Part shown: positions 16,943 through 26,549 of the stretch, piece by piece
Layout: every line of letters begins with the position of its first letter
Position numbering within the stretch: the first letter of the stretch is position 1
DNA from: an uncultured Lachnospiraceae bacterium
GTDB taxonomy: Bacteria > Bacillota > Clostridia > Lachnospirales > Lachnospiraceae
Length of the DNA stretch: 64,000 nt
Reading direction: 5' to 3'
NCBI GenBank assembly: GCA_947577185.1
Contig: CANPUE010000004.1
Location: forward strand, 93,688-157,687
Position numbers and translations under genes: made by a program
The notes under the pieces: generated by a model
The model's input: only the letters and a program-made list of their open reading frames with translations
Told to the model about the DNA's origin: nothing
Database searches by the model: none

Positions 16943-19798
16943 TCAGACGTCTAACGCTTCCAGCATCCGGTCTATTCCGTCTAATTGTTCTCCTGTCACC
17001 CTTCCTCCGAATTTCTCAGTGATCTCCCGGAGGCTGAAGGCACGGAGCTGGCCAGGTATCTGATCTAACGGCATGATCTCCGCCAGTCTGGCCGCCGTCT
17101 TTTTATTACGCAGCAGTTCACAGACCGGTGTCCAGGTATTATACACCTGTTTGAGCGATTCATCGGTCTCATAGGATATGTGATACGTCCCGGCTTCCAG
17201 CACACACAGTCCGTCCTCCACCCGTGCAAACATCGGATTCGCCTGCTCTGCACAGAGTTCTGTAAAGACCTCCTCTTTCATGTGCGGCAGTTTCAGGCAT
17301 GCACTGCATCCAAACGGTACCGTCACGGACAGTTCCGCATGACTGGGATCCGTCATTTTCCAGGCACTCTTATAAACACCCGACGGAGAGTCATATTCCG
17401 CTTCCAGACTGCCGAGTTCCCAATTCAAGACAGGCGCTATAAAAGCTTTCGTAAATCCCGGCGCTTCCTCGACAGAATTGATCCCGGCCGCGTGACGGAA
17501 CATCCATTCCACGATAGAGCCGTATGCATAATGGTTCATGCTGTTCATGCTGATCCCGGAAATCCTGCCGTCAGCCAGTAAGCTGTTCCACCGCTCCCAC
17601 ATGGTAGTGGCTCCCAGTTTCACCTCATAAAGCCAGCCCGGATATTCCTCATTTAACAACAGCTCATAAGCCAGCTTTTCAAACCCGTTTTCGGAGAGAA
17701 CATTGCCAAGCAGGGGTGTTCCGACAAAGCCTGTCTTTAGCTTGTGCCCGCTCTGTTCAAAAAGTTTTGTGAGCTGTTCTTTTGTCAGTTTAATATTATC
17801 TGACAGATGATATTTCAAAGTCAGCAGCAAAGCAGTCTGTGTTTTGATGCAGCAGCGGCCTGTACTGCTGTAGTATTCCTCTTTTACGATGCGAAGCTGT
17901 TCTTCGGACAACGCGGCATACTGCTCCTGTTCTTTTCTCCTGCCCAGAACCTCGGCCGCCTTTGCCACGATACCGGCACTGACCGCATAATATAAATTGG
18001 CGATGAACTCTTCATCCGTAGCCCCCAGCGTCTGTTCCGCGCCTCCTGCCGGATTGTCAAGCGCCAGCCAGTCTCCGTAATGAAACCGATGACGCCAGCC
18101 GTGATCGTCCCCGTCAACCTTTGTAATATAATCTACCCAGGAATGCATACTTTCAAACTGGTCTTCCAGGATACTCTTATCCCCATAAAAAAGATACAGG
18201 TTCCACGGGATGATGCAGGATGCATCCCCCCAGACACAGGCACAGCTTTCCACATCAAAAGACGGCACGACATCCGGCACTTTTCCATCCCGGCTTCTTT
18301 GTTCCAAAGCCATATCGTATAAATATTTGGCGTAAAACGCATACGTATCTTTCAGATAAGTAGCCGTAGGCGAAAACACCTGCGCATCCCCGGTCCATCC
18401 CATACGCTCGTCCCTCTGAGGGCAGTCAGTGGGAACATCCACGAAATTGCTCTGCAGTCCCCACTTTACATTTTCCACCAGGCGGTTCACAAGCGCATGG
18501 CCTGTCTGTATGCTCCCCTTTGTCTCAAGGTCACTGTAGCAGGCCCATCCGCAAAAATCGTCCGCCTTCAGATTCGTCACGCCTTCCACTTTCACGTAGC
18601 GGTAACCATAAAATGTAAAGTGCGGAATAATCACCTGCTCCCCGCCGGCAGTGGTATAATAATATTCTGACTTCGCGCTTCTCAGATTTTCATTGTAAAA
18701 ATTGCCCTGCTGTAAAATCTCACCCGTCTGAATGTGAATCCGGCTGCCCGCGGGTTCATTGATCTTAAATGCAAAAATCCCGGTAAACTCCTGCCCCATA
18801 TCAAATACCAGTTCTCCCGCAGGTGTGTGAATCAGTTCCACCGGCCGGAATGTCTCATGGACGTACACCGGCAGGCTCATACGCTCCGTCAGCCTGCCTG
18901 CAGGCGCTTCACAATACACTGCCTTTGTACACGGCAGAGCCTCCAGCGTTTCATCCACCCATTCCCCGTCATATAAATTTGAAAACGTAATGTTACTGCG
19001 ACCTGTGATCCAGCTTTCATCCGTTCCAATCACTTCTTCTTTTCCATCGCGGTAGGTAAGGCGCAGTTCAGCGATCAGTTTCCATGAATCTCCATAGAAC
19101 CCCACGCCTTCTTCCTCTCTGGACGAAAAGCCAAAACGCGCCTTATACCATCCGTTTCCCAGCAATACATGAAGTTTCCCTATTCTTTGCAGGCATCCGG
19201 TCACATCGAAGGTCTGGTACTGTGTCCATTCATTGTAATCATTGCAGTACGGCGTGAAATACTCCTTTCCGATCCGCTCTTTTTCTCCGTCCTCTGTCAC
19301 ATAATAAGCCTCGTATAATCCCAGGCCGCAAATATATAACCTTGCCTCCGCCACCTCTCCGGACGGTGCAATCTCTTTTTCAAAATAAGGATGGCGCCTG
19401 TTTGACAGGATCCCTTTTGCCTGATCTGATGCCGTATCTTCAACCTCCTGACAGGTTATCCAGCGTCCGTTCCAGTCTTCCTCCCGTTTTGCGGTCTCAA
19501 ACCACTGTACCGCACCTGTTGTTTCCTCCCCCGCATCGGTCCGCACCGTCACCGTCCAATAATAACGGGTACGGGGACGCAGATCGATCGGCGCCGGATA
19601 CCCCAGCGGGTCAGCGTCCCTGTCAAATCCGGAATCAAATATTACCTCCGACAAGCTCTCATCTGCCGCAATCAGAATCCTTGCGCTCTCCTGCTTTTTT
19701 CCTGATGCCTCCGCCACTTTCCATGTAAACACGGTCCTCTCCATGCGAAACCCCAGCGGATTATGCAGATGGTTTACTTTTAAATCATATAGCTTCAT
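16943..19798 (-). CDS. Alpha-L-rhamnosidase, GH78
   Basis: 951 aa from the ATG at 19798, preceded by GGAGGAAGAGT. The track's extra 27 residues lie in the overlapping TetR gene. N-terminal beta-sandwich domains (about 1-370) precede the (alpha/alpha)6 catalytic domain (about 400-750). NFVDVPTDCPQRDERMGWTG carries the general acid region and GATTMWERWNSL the second catalytic Glu. A C-terminal beta domain follows. It hydrolyses terminal alpha-L-rhamnose from plant glycosides or glycans. No signal peptide is seen, so it is likely intracellular. The start overlaps the TetR gene by 14 bp, so translation is coupled and control by that regulator is likely. Confidence 0.92.
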   Translation of the reverse strand: MKLYDLKVNHLHNPLGFRMERTVFTWKVAEASGKKQESARILIAADESLSEVIFDSGFDRDADPLGYPAPIDLRPRTRYYWTVTVRTDAGEETTGAVQWFETAKREEDWNGRWITCQEVEDTASDQAKGILSNRRHPYFEKEIAPSGEVAEARLYICGLGLYEAYYVTEDGEKERIGKEYFTPYCNDYNEWTQYQTFDVTGCLQRIGKLHVLLGNGWYKARFGFSSREEEGVGFYGDSWKLIAELRLTYRDGKEEVIGTDESWITGRSNITFSNLYDGEWVDETLEALPCTKAVYCEAPAGRLTERMSLPVYVHETFRPVELIHTPAGELVFDMGQEFTGIFAFKINEPAGSRIHIQTGEILQQGNFYNENLRSAKSEYYYTTAGGEQVIIPHFTFYGYRYVKVEGVTNLKADDFCGWACYSDLETKGSIQTGHALVNRLVENVKWGLQSNFVDVPTDCPQRDERMGWTGDAQVFSPTATYLKDTYAFYAKYLYDMALEQRSRDGKVPDVVPSFDVESCACVWGDASCIIPWNLYLFYGDKSILEDQFESMHSWVDYITKVDGDDHGWRHRFHYGDWLALDNPAGGAEQTLGATDEEFIANLYYAVSAGIVAKAAEVLGRRKEQEQYAALSEEQLRIVKEEYYSSTGRCCIKTQTALLLTLKYHLSDNIKLTKEQLTKLFEQSGHKLKTGFVGTPLLGNVLSENGFEKLAYELLLNEEYPGWLYEVKLGATTMWERWNSLLADGRISGISMNSMNHYAYGSIVEWMFRHAAGINSVEEAPGFTKAFIAPVLNWELGSLEAEYDSPSGVYKSAWKMTDPSHAELSVTVPFGCSACLKLPHMKEEVFTELCAEQANPMFARVEDGLCVLEAGTYHISYETDESLKQVYNTWTPVCELLRNKKTAARLAEIMPLDQIPGQLRAFSLREITEKFGGRVTGEQLDGIDRMLEALDV

Positions 19799-20369
19799 AC
19801 TCTTCCTCCATTTTTCGCTGTTTAAAAGCGCCTCTGTACTCTCTCTCAATGATATGTTCCATTTCTTCCGGACTCTCAACGCATCCCCTTTTCACCCATC
19901 TGCGTATCACAGCGGACAGTCCCTCGCAGAAAAACGTCTGATGGTACATCAGCTCTTCCCGGGAGGTATATCCCATGGCCGGCACAATCTTTTCTATCTT
20001 ATCCTGAAGCGGTTCAGGAAGATTGTCATATGTCAGCGTCAGATCTCCCACAGTCTCCAGATACGTCGCAAAAAACTCCCTATGCTCCCTTACCAGTTCA
20101 AACAGCCTGCAAAACCCTCCGCTTTTGAGTCCCTCTTCTCCATCCGTGAAAAAAAACAGGATCTGCTCATACATCTCCCCGACCAGATGCTCCATCAGAT
20201 CCGCCACATCCTTATAGTGCACGTAGAAGGTCGTCCTGTGAATCTGTGCCCGTGCACAGATTTCGCTGACAGAAATGCGGCTGATGTCCATCTCTTTAAG
20301 CAGATTCAAAAAAGTCCATTTAATCTTGTTTTCCGTCTGCACTGCTCTCTGATTCCCTTTTTTGTTCAT
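19785..20369 (-). CDS. TetR/AcrR family transcriptional regulator
   Basis: 194 aa. The N-terminal helix-turn-helix (about 10-55) has ISVSEICARAQIHRTTFYVHYKDVADL, the standard TetR DNA-reading pattern. The C-terminal ligand domain resembles the DhaS/TetR_C_7 group, whose members often have dedicated inducers. The 3' end overlaps the rhamnosidase start. A promoter with a good -10 lies upstream, and a perfect 10-bp palindrome CGAAATTTCG sits between promoter and gene. Self-repression relieved by a rhamnoside-derived ligand is the simplest model, but it is inferred. Confidence 0.88.
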   Translation of the reverse strand: MNKKGNQRAVQTENKIKWTFLNLLKEMDISRISVSEICARAQIHRTTFYVHYKDVADLMEHLVGEMYEQILFFFTDGEEGLKSGGFCRLFELVREHREFFATYLETVGDLTLTYDNLPEPLQDKIEKIVPAMGYTSREELMYHQTFFCEGLSAVIRRWVKRGCVESPEEMEHIIEREYRGAFKQRKMEEEYEAI

Positions 20370-20404
20370 AAACCGCCTTCCATTCCTTTACCGTTAACGC
20401 CATT

Positions 20405-20414
20405 CGAAATTTCG
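20405..20414. promoter_or_regulatory. Candidate TetR operator palindrome
   Basis: CGAAATTTCG is a perfect 10-bp palindrome about 35 bp upstream of the TetR start and downstream of its -10 box. TetR dimers bind such short inverted repeats. No second copy was found nearby. Confidence 0.4.
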
Positions 20415-20454
20415 CGTTCGATCCTGCAAAAGCTTTTTTTCAACATCTGTATTA

Positions 20455-20483
20455 ATTATAGCGGATTCCAAATCATTCTACAA
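20455..20483 (-). promoter_or_regulatory. Promoter of the tetR-rhamnosidase-lspA operon
   Basis: On the minus strand TTGTAG (20478-20483) and the perfect TATAAT (20455-20460) are spaced 17 bp apart. It lies in the 156-bp gap between the peptidase fragment and tetR. Confidence 0.7.
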
Positions 20484-20525
20484 GTGTATATTTATTAAAT
20501 TTTTAAAAACAAAAAATCCGCCGGC

Positions 20526-21891
20526 TCACGTTCTTGCCAACACCTCAAACGTCCTGCTGATATTCAGTTTGCCGTAGCCCCATCTCCGATCCGGATAGAT
20601 AATGTTGCTCTCCCGCACCGCCCCCCGGATCAGATCGCTCTTGATCGTCCGGCTCTCCGCATAGGGCGCATAACCGTCGACCACAGCCCATTCCATGAAC
20701 TGAGCTGCGCATCCGGCGGCGAGTGCTGCCGCCATGCTGGCGCCGGAGCGGCTCCCCAAAGCAGTGGAAACCTGTACGCCCGGCGCCGCCAGATCCGGCT
20801 TAATCGTGCTGTTGGCCGTAAACCCTCTCCCTGATTCGGAGAACCAGCTCCCGTTATGTCCATTATATGCGGAAACCGTGATCACATTTTTGGCGTTGGC
20901 GGGTTCCGTCAGCGTCACATCGGGGCTTGGTTCCAGAAATCTGGCTTCCCCGTCAATAAACTCTGTGATCGGAAGCCACAAATGGTATCTGCCGACATTG
21001 CGGACGCCGTCCTGTTCCGAAGGTGTCACAATTATGCTCCAAATACCGGGTGACGGATTCTCAAAGCGGAAAAAGATCAGTTCGTTGCCGGAACGTTTCT
21101 CAACCAATGACAGTCCTGTATAGATTTTGGTTCTGTCAAACAGAAAACTGTATTCATTGTCAGTCATATTACGGAAATCGATTACAGAAGTCATTTCTCC
21201 GCCCGGCGTGCGCAGTACCACACTGTAAATATCGATCCGGTTTCCCCAAAGTTCCATGCAAAACCCTTTTGTATTTTCTCCGACACGCAGTTCAATCTGT
21301 TCCGGCATCATCGCCGTATAATGATGCTCTTTATCTCCTTCATTGCCGCCGCAGACAACGACCGCCCTGCTCCTTCTTGTAGCGATCTGATCAAGATAGG
21401 ACGCCAACGGGGAGTTTCCTTCATGGTCTCCCATATTGGTGCCGATCCCCAGCACGATCACGACCGGCCTTTGAAATACAATCGCCATGCCCTCGAGATA
21501 TTTTACCGCTTCCATGATATCATTCTCCTGATAGGCCTCGGCGTCATCGTCGATCAGATAAAAATCTCTGAGATACTGTTTGGCTCCCTTTAGCTTTACA
21601 ACTGCGATATCCGAGCGCGGCGCGGCGCCTCGAAATGTCAGTCCCTGATCGATGATACTGCCTGCTGCCGCGGAGGCCATCGCAGTCCCGTGCCCGTTTT
21701 CATCCGTGGACGGTACAATCGTCAGCGGCTGGCCGCTCTGTATCGCGCGGTCAATCTCCTCCCGCTTATATTCCGTCCCGTATAAAAAACCTTCGGGCGG
21801 CTCTCCGGACTGTATCGTCTGATCCCATATCGAGAGGATTCTGCTGCTGCCGTCCTCATTCTTAAAGACATCCAGATCATATCGTATCCCC
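20526..21891 (-). pseudogene. C-terminal part of an S8 subtilisin-like peptidase interrupted by Element B
   Basis: The track calls a 384-aa ORF from an internal ATG, but the reading frame is open further upstream to the GGGG core and reads GIRYDLDVFKNEDGSSRI..., typical of clostridial S8 peptidases. It holds the catalytic His (ENGHGTAMAS), the oxyanion Asn (VVCGGNEGD) and the catalytic Ser (RSGASMAAALAAG). The catalytic Asp is on the other fragment at 31.2 kb. From the core to the stop there are 454 codons. Family members (CspB-like and related) are cytoplasmic or spore-linked proteases. It is inactive unless the element excises. Confidence 0.9.
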
Positions 21892-23121
21892 TCTGGTGTT
21901 CAATAAATGCGGCTTCCATTGAATTGTGATCTGTTGTTCCTTATAAACGACGATCTTATCAACTGCGTTTTCGATCAGCTCCTTTGCAGATCCGCCGCCC
22001 TGTACGTTTGACTGCACCTGCAGGAGAACAGCTTCTTCCACAAACAGTGCATCGGCCCTGACCACACAGTCTTCCATTGCGCTAAAGTAACGTCGGGGAC
22101 AGGAAAAGTACGGGTTTTTTCCTCCGCGGCAGCGCAGATTGCTTTTGCAGGCGCCGCATACCAGCTTTCCGACAAGGGGATGTGTCCGGTTGTCGCGAGG
22201 CATCCGCCCCTTTCCCCGCCCCTTCTGTACCATATCAAAGATTTCCCTGTCGATAAGGGGTTCGTGATGCCCTCTGCCAACGAGCCATTGCGCACGGGGT
22301 TTTAAATGATTCTTTCCGCCGACAAAATCTTTTTCGTATTTTTTCTGTACAATGTTTCCGATGTAGACCTCATTTCTGAGAATCTGGCATATCGTACTAC
22401 TATTCCACAGAAACTTCTCTCCTTTGGGCACGCGGCTGGTCTTTCCCTTTTTTATCTTAAATTCAATGGGTGTCTGAACCTGCATCTCATTGAACATCCT
22501 TGCGGTCTCCACAGATGTGTACCCTTCCACCGCCAGAGAAAAAATCCACCTGACGATCTGTGCCTCGTCTTCCGCAATCACAAGCGCATGTCTGTCATCC
22601 GGGGATTTTTCATATCCAAACGGACTGTTTGCACTCACATACTGCCCCTTTTCTTTCCTGACAGCGAGCGAAGAACGCACCTTTACCGATATGTCTTTGC
22701 TGTACAGATCATACAGCAGGTTCTTAAAATTCACATCGATTCCGGCGCCGTTTCCCAAAAGAGCCGCACTGTCATAATGGTCATTGACAGAAATAAACCG
22801 AATCCCCAGAAACGGAAAGATCTGTTCCAGGTATGCGCCAAGCTCTATATAGTCTCTTGCAAATCTGGAAAAATCCTTCACAAGAATACAGTCGAGCTCA
22901 CGTTTTTTTGCCCTTTTCAAAAGTTCCCGCACCGCCGGGCGCTCGAAATTTGTGCCTGTATAACCGTCATCACAAAACTCCGTCAGTTCATACTCTGCGA
23001 AGTGTTCCGCGGCATATTTTCGCAGAAGGAGTCTCTGCGTGGTGATACTGCCGCTTTCATCTTTCGTTTTATCATCCTCTTTCGAGAGACGGATATAGAC
23101 CGCGATCCGACAGACTGCCAT
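21877..23121 (-). CDS. Large serine recombinase 3 of Element B
   Basis: 414 aa from the ATG at 23121 (GGAAGGAAGGTG upstream); the track's start is 16 codons earlier. The catalytic domain has AVYIRLSKEDD with the Ser nucleophile, VKDFSRFARDYIELG and YSKDISVKV. The recombinase domain ends near residue 290, and a zinc ribbon follows (KLVCGACKSNL ... FSCPRRYF ... DC). The C-terminal coiled coil is short, making it the smallest of the trio. It overlaps recombinase 2 by 50 bp. Its last codons lie across the attachment core: integrated it ends RGDTI with a stop supplied by host DNA, while in the excised circle it would end RGVMC. Confidence 0.93.
   Translation of the reverse strand: MAVCRIAVYIRLSKEDDKTKDESGSITTQRLLLRKYAAEHFAEYELTEFCDDGYTGTNFERPAVRELLKRAKKRELDCILVKDFSRFARDYIELGAYLEQIFPFLGIRFISVNDHYDSAALLGNGAGIDVNFKNLLYDLYSKDISVKVRSSLAVRKEKGQYVSANSPFGYEKSPDDRHALVIAEDEAQIVRWIFSLAVEGYTSVETARMFNEMQVQTPIEFKIKKGKTSRVPKGEKFLWNSSTICQILRNEVYIGNIVQKKYEKDFVGGKNHLKPRAQWLVGRGHHEPLIDREIFDMVQKGRGKGRMPRDNRTHPLVGKLVCGACKSNLRCRGGKNPYFSCPRRYFSAMEDCVVRADALFVEEAVLLQVQSNVQGGGSAKELIENAVDKIVVYKEQQITIQWKPHLLNTRGDTI
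21888..21906 (-). other. Left attachment site of Element B
   Basis: Core CCCC at 21888-21891, then TCTG, then the arm GTGTTCAATAA (21896-21906). It mirrors the right end arm TTATTTAACAC-ATAA-CCCC at 31200-31218: ten of eleven arm bases pair, and both arms are 4 bp from the core. The symmetry centre is the middle GG/CC step. Confidence 0.85.
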
Positions 23122-24880
23122 CCGAAACACCTTCCTTCCCGGAAAACAGGGGCCTCCTTCTGAAGGCAAAAATCACTCTCACCCGGTGATCCGGATGAAT
23201 TTCGATCCTGTCGATCAGTGCCCGTACCGCCTCTGCGGTCAGTGCCCCGTTTCCCTTCGTCATGTTCCTGAGAACCTGCTTTTTTTCAGCGCTCTGCGCT
23301 TGTGTCATCCTGAGGTTTTCTAAAACAGAAGCCTTCTCTTCCCGCAAAGAAACAATCTTTTTATCATTCTCTTTCTTTGCCTGTCTGAAACAGCCTTCGT
23401 CCATCTCCCCCATCCGGTATTGAAGATACTGTTCACTCCCATGCCGTATCAAACTCTCCAGCCTTTTTTCTAATGCTGTGAGTCTGCCGCCGCATTCTTT
23501 TTTCAGGATCTCCGTTTTTATCTCCATCTCTGTTTTCATTTCCATTTCTGTCTTCATTTCCATTTCTGTCTTCATTTCCATCTCTATCTCTATTTCTTTG
23601 TCACCGTATTCCGGCAGCGTCCGGGGACACATCGCGGACAAGGCGATTTCCTGCTGCAGTGCCTTTTTCACAAGTTCCGTAAGCGCGCACAGCGTTATGC
23701 GCTTCTTCTCACAGCGCCATCCGTCTATCCTCCCTGACCTGGGACAATGATAACTGTATGTCCTCACCCTGTCCTTTGAGCCCAGTTCTTTTACCGCACA
23801 GATCCGTTTCATTTTTGCTCCGCACTCACCGCAGTAGAGGACTTCCGCAAAGATATCCTCCTCCATGGGAACTTTTTTAGAAAATCCGTTTTTGTTACAG
23901 TACACACTGTTTTTTTCAAACTTTGCGGCCGCTTCAAAGAAACGTTCCTCACTGACAAGCGCCTGATGGGTATGCTCTTTTATCGACCAGTCCCCGGAAT
24001 CGATGTCGTGCCGCCCGCGCATCCTGTAGTCTTTCCCGCAGGTCCGCCCCTGGACCAGACAACCCATATACACCGGATTTGTCAGGATCCGTTTCACGGT
24101 AGCGTGCGGCCATTGTTCCAGCCTGCTCTGCTCCTGACAGTAAATCTCTCCTGTCTTATGGTACTGCGCAGGTCTGACGATCCTGTTTTCATAGAGCCAG
24201 ACAACAATCTCTTTCATGTTCCTGTCAGAAAGAAATAAGTCATATATCTTTTTTACAATGTCGGATGTGATTTCTTCCGCCATAAGGCATTTCCGATCTC
24301 CCATCCTCCCGATTCTGTATCCATACGGCGCCACACAGCCCGTATAGTTCCCCTGCTCCCACTGCGCTTTTCTGCTTGCCTTTACTTTTGTGGAAATGTC
24401 TCTCGCATACAGCTCATTTATCAGGTTTTTCAGGTGAAGACGAAACGCCTCATTGCGTCCTGACTGATTCATGCTGTCAAAATGGTCCGTGACAGCTATG
24501 AAGCGCACTCCCAGAAAAGGAAATATCTTTTCGATGTAGTTTCCTGTTTCAATATGATCCCTTCCCAGCCGGGACAGGTCTTTGACTACGATACAGTCAA
24601 TTTTGCGCATCCGCACGTCCCGCATCATCTGTTCAAACCCTTCCCGCTTAAAGTCTGTCCCGCTCTTCCCGATATCCATATAGCAGTCATATACTTCCAT
24701 GTCCCTGTGCTGTCCGATGAATGCTTTTGCAATTTCCACCTGCGCCGCAATCGATTCCCGCTTTCCTGCGTCCGCATCCACCGAGATCCTTGCATAGATG
24801 CCGACGGAAAACACCCGTTCCGGCTTCCCGCCTGCCAGTATAGTTACCGCCGCCTGTTCTCTTATCGATGACTCTGACAT
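23072..24880 (-). CDS. Large serine recombinase 2 of Element B
   Basis: 602 aa. The catalytic domain has VGIYARISVDADAGKRESI, VKDLSRLGRDHIETG and YARDISTKV. The recombinase domain follows, then a zinc ribbon (VLYCGECGAKM ... YHCPRSGR ... RC). The coiled coil contains three 18-bp repeats that encode EMEMKT, giving an unusually acidic/basic alternating helix. It starts on the base right after the recombinase 1 stop (TAA-ATG) with GAGGGGG upstream. It is diverged from recombinases 1 and 3, so the three probably have separate roles such as pairing as heteromers or controlling direction. Confidence 0.93.
   Translation of the reverse strand: MSESSIREQAAVTILAGGKPERVFSVGIYARISVDADAGKRESIAAQVEIAKAFIGQHRDMEVYDCYMDIGKSGTDFKREGFEQMMRDVRMRKIDCIVVKDLSRLGRDHIETGNYIEKIFPFLGVRFIAVTDHFDSMNQSGRNEAFRLHLKNLINELYARDISTKVKASRKAQWEQGNYTGCVAPYGYRIGRMGDRKCLMAEEITSDIVKKIYDLFLSDRNMKEIVVWLYENRIVRPAQYHKTGEIYCQEQSRLEQWPHATVKRILTNPVYMGCLVQGRTCGKDYRMRGRHDIDSGDWSIKEHTHQALVSEERFFEAAAKFEKNSVYCNKNGFSKKVPMEEDIFAEVLYCGECGAKMKRICAVKELGSKDRVRTYSYHCPRSGRIDGWRCEKKRITLCALTELVKKALQQEIALSAMCPRTLPEYGDKEIEIEMEMKTEMEMKTEMEMKTEMEIKTEILKKECGGRLTALEKRLESLIRHGSEQYLQYRMGEMDEGCFRQAKKENDKKIVSLREEKASVLENLRMTQAQSAEKKQVLRNMTKGNGALTAEAVRALIDRIEIHPDHRVRVIFAFRRRPLFSGKEGVSDGSLSDRGLYPSLERG
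23529..23582 (-). repeat. Three 18-bp tandem repeats inside recombinase 2
   Basis: Plus-strand unit TCTGTCTTCATTTCCATT, three copies with one or two changes. On the minus strand they encode EMEMKT in the coiled coil. An in-frame unit of 18 bp can change copy number without breaking the gene. Confidence 0.85.
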
Positions 24881-26530
24881 TTAATGCACCCCCTCTTCGC
24901 AGCGCCTGCCGTTATCTGACTCACCTTCCGTCATATGCAGTCCGGCAGACAGTCCGTTATACCTTACAGTGACATGGATCCGACAGTCTTCATAAACAAA
25001 AATATGCTTCACAAATGTAATCAGCGTCGTTCTGTCAAGTGCGGTAATCTCAAACCCGCGCTTCATGCGCTCCAGATCAATGCCTGCCGCCGCGCCCGAC
25101 TGAAACAGCCTCTTTCTGGTCTCCTCCTGACGCTCCGCCGCCTGTTGCAGCTCATCGCAGCGTTTTTCAAAAATCCGGCTGTAATTTGTATAATCTTCTT
25201 CCGTAATAATCTTTTGCTCCAAGTCCGCAGAAAGGCCTGCACGCAGCTGTAAATAGTTATCCTGCTCCTGACGCAGCCGTTTGATCTGCGCACCAAAAAC
25301 CGCCGTTTCCTCAAAAGGGACGCGCATCCGCTTCAGCTCCGCCAGCACGCTGTCCTGATCCAGAAACAGTGCCGTCTGCTGTCTGAGCAGTGTCAGGAGC
25401 ACCATATTCAGATCTTCCTCCGGAATCCTGTGCCTGCTGCAGTCTCCGTCTGCATTTTTCCTGCCGCAGACAAAAACCGCCGTTTCCTTGCCATGTTTCC
25501 TGTTGACCCTTCGAGTCATTGGCTGTCTGCAGTCCCCGCAGAATAACAGGCCCGCATAAAGGTGCGCTTTTTTCTCTCCGGCTCCTGCGCGCACATCCAC
25601 CCTGAGCAGATCCTGCACGGTCTCGAAGTCCTCCCTGGAAACGACCGCCGCATGCGTTCCCGGCACTTTTATCCATTCTTCTTCCGGTTTTTTGACAATT
25701 TTATTGACCTTATAATTTATTTTTTCCGCTTTTCCCTGCACCAGCGTTCCGGTATAACACTCGTTTGTAAGGATCCTCCTGACGGCAACAGACGACCATC
25801 CGGTTCTGGCTCCCGCAGCAAACGTTGTCTGATACCGCTCGCCCCGCATCTTTTTATATTCCATCGGGGAAAGTACCCCCATCTCCTCCAGCCGCCGGGC
25901 AATCGCCAGACAGCTGTACCCTTCCAGCTTCCAGGCAAAGATCCGTTTCACGATACCGGCCGCATATGGATCCGGTATGAGCCGATTCCTGTTCTCACTG
26001 CTCTTTTGATATCCATAAACCGCAAACGAACCGATAAATTCTCCCCGTTCCCGCCTGAGTTTCTTTTGACTGCGCACCTTGGCCGAAATATCCTGTGCGT
26101 ACGAATCATTGACAAAATTCCTGACCGGCACGATGAGCGCAGTCTCGTCCGCATCCGCCGTCAGGGAATCAAAATGATCCGTGAGCGCGATGAATCGCAC
26201 ACAAAAAGCCGGGAAGGTCTTTTGAATCAACCGCCCGGCTTCTATATAGTCTCGTCCCAATCTGGATAAATCTTTTACGATCACGCAGTTCACGTTTCCC
26301 GCTTCGATATCTTTCATCATCCGTTTCAATCCGGGTCTGTCAAAATTTGTCCCGGAATAACCGTCATCTACATAAATATCGTAAATCTCCATGTTGTCCT
26401 GTTTTCTGACATACGATCGGATCATCTCTCTCTGTGAGCTGATGCTGTCGCTTTCCGCTTTGCTCCCATCCAGATCATCGCGGCTTAAACGCAGATACAT
26501 GGCCGCGTTATAAAATTCTGCTGCTTCCAT
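24881..26530 (-). CDS. Large serine recombinase 1 of Element B
   Basis: 549 aa from the ATG at 26530 with GGGGGAAG upstream; the track's GTG start is six codons earlier. AMYLRLSRDDLDGSK holds the catalytic Ser. VKDLSRLGRDYIEAG, YAQDISAKV, the recombinase domain, a zinc ribbon (LLFCGDCRQPMTRR ... FVCGRKNADGDC) and a long coiled coil follow in order. It closely resembles the single recombinase of Element A. It begins about 20 bp after the DUF6870 stop. It is the most likely catalytic integrase of the trio, though all three keep the Ser. Confidence 0.94.
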   Translation of the reverse strand: MEAAEFYNAAMYLRLSRDDLDGSKAESDSISSQREMIRSYVRKQDNMEIYDIYVDDGYSGTNFDRPGLKRMMKDIEAGNVNCVIVKDLSRLGRDYIEAGRLIQKTFPAFCVRFIALTDHFDSLTADADETALIVPVRNFVNDSYAQDISAKVRSQKKLRRERGEFIGSFAVYGYQKSSENRNRLIPDPYAAGIVKRIFAWKLEGYSCLAIARRLEEMGVLSPMEYKKMRGERYQTTFAAGARTGWSSVAVRRILTNECYTGTLVQGKAEKINYKVNKIVKKPEEEWIKVPGTHAAVVSREDFETVQDLLRVDVRAGAGEKKAHLYAGLLFCGDCRQPMTRRVNRKHGKETAVFVCGRKNADGDCSRHRIPEEDLNMVLLTLLRQQTALFLDQDSVLAELKRMRVPFEETAVFGAQIKRLRQEQDNYLQLRAGLSADLEQKIITEEDYTNYSRIFEKRCDELQQAAERQEETRKRLFQSGAAAGIDLERMKRGFEITALDRTTLITFVKHIFVYEDCRIHVTVRYNGLSAGLHMTEGESDNGRRCEEGVH

Positions 26531-26549
26531 CCGTCTTCCCCCGTCCACA

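Noticed and set aside
20526-21680. S8 peptidase as an intact 384-aa gene starting at the internal ATG
   Set aside because: The frame is open upstream, has no ribosome site at that ATG, and lacks the catalytic Asp, which is found on the fragment at 31.2 kb.
22306-23163. 285-aa plus-strand ORF over recombinase 3
   Set aside because: Antisense shadow. The minus-strand recombinase motifs are complete in this segment.
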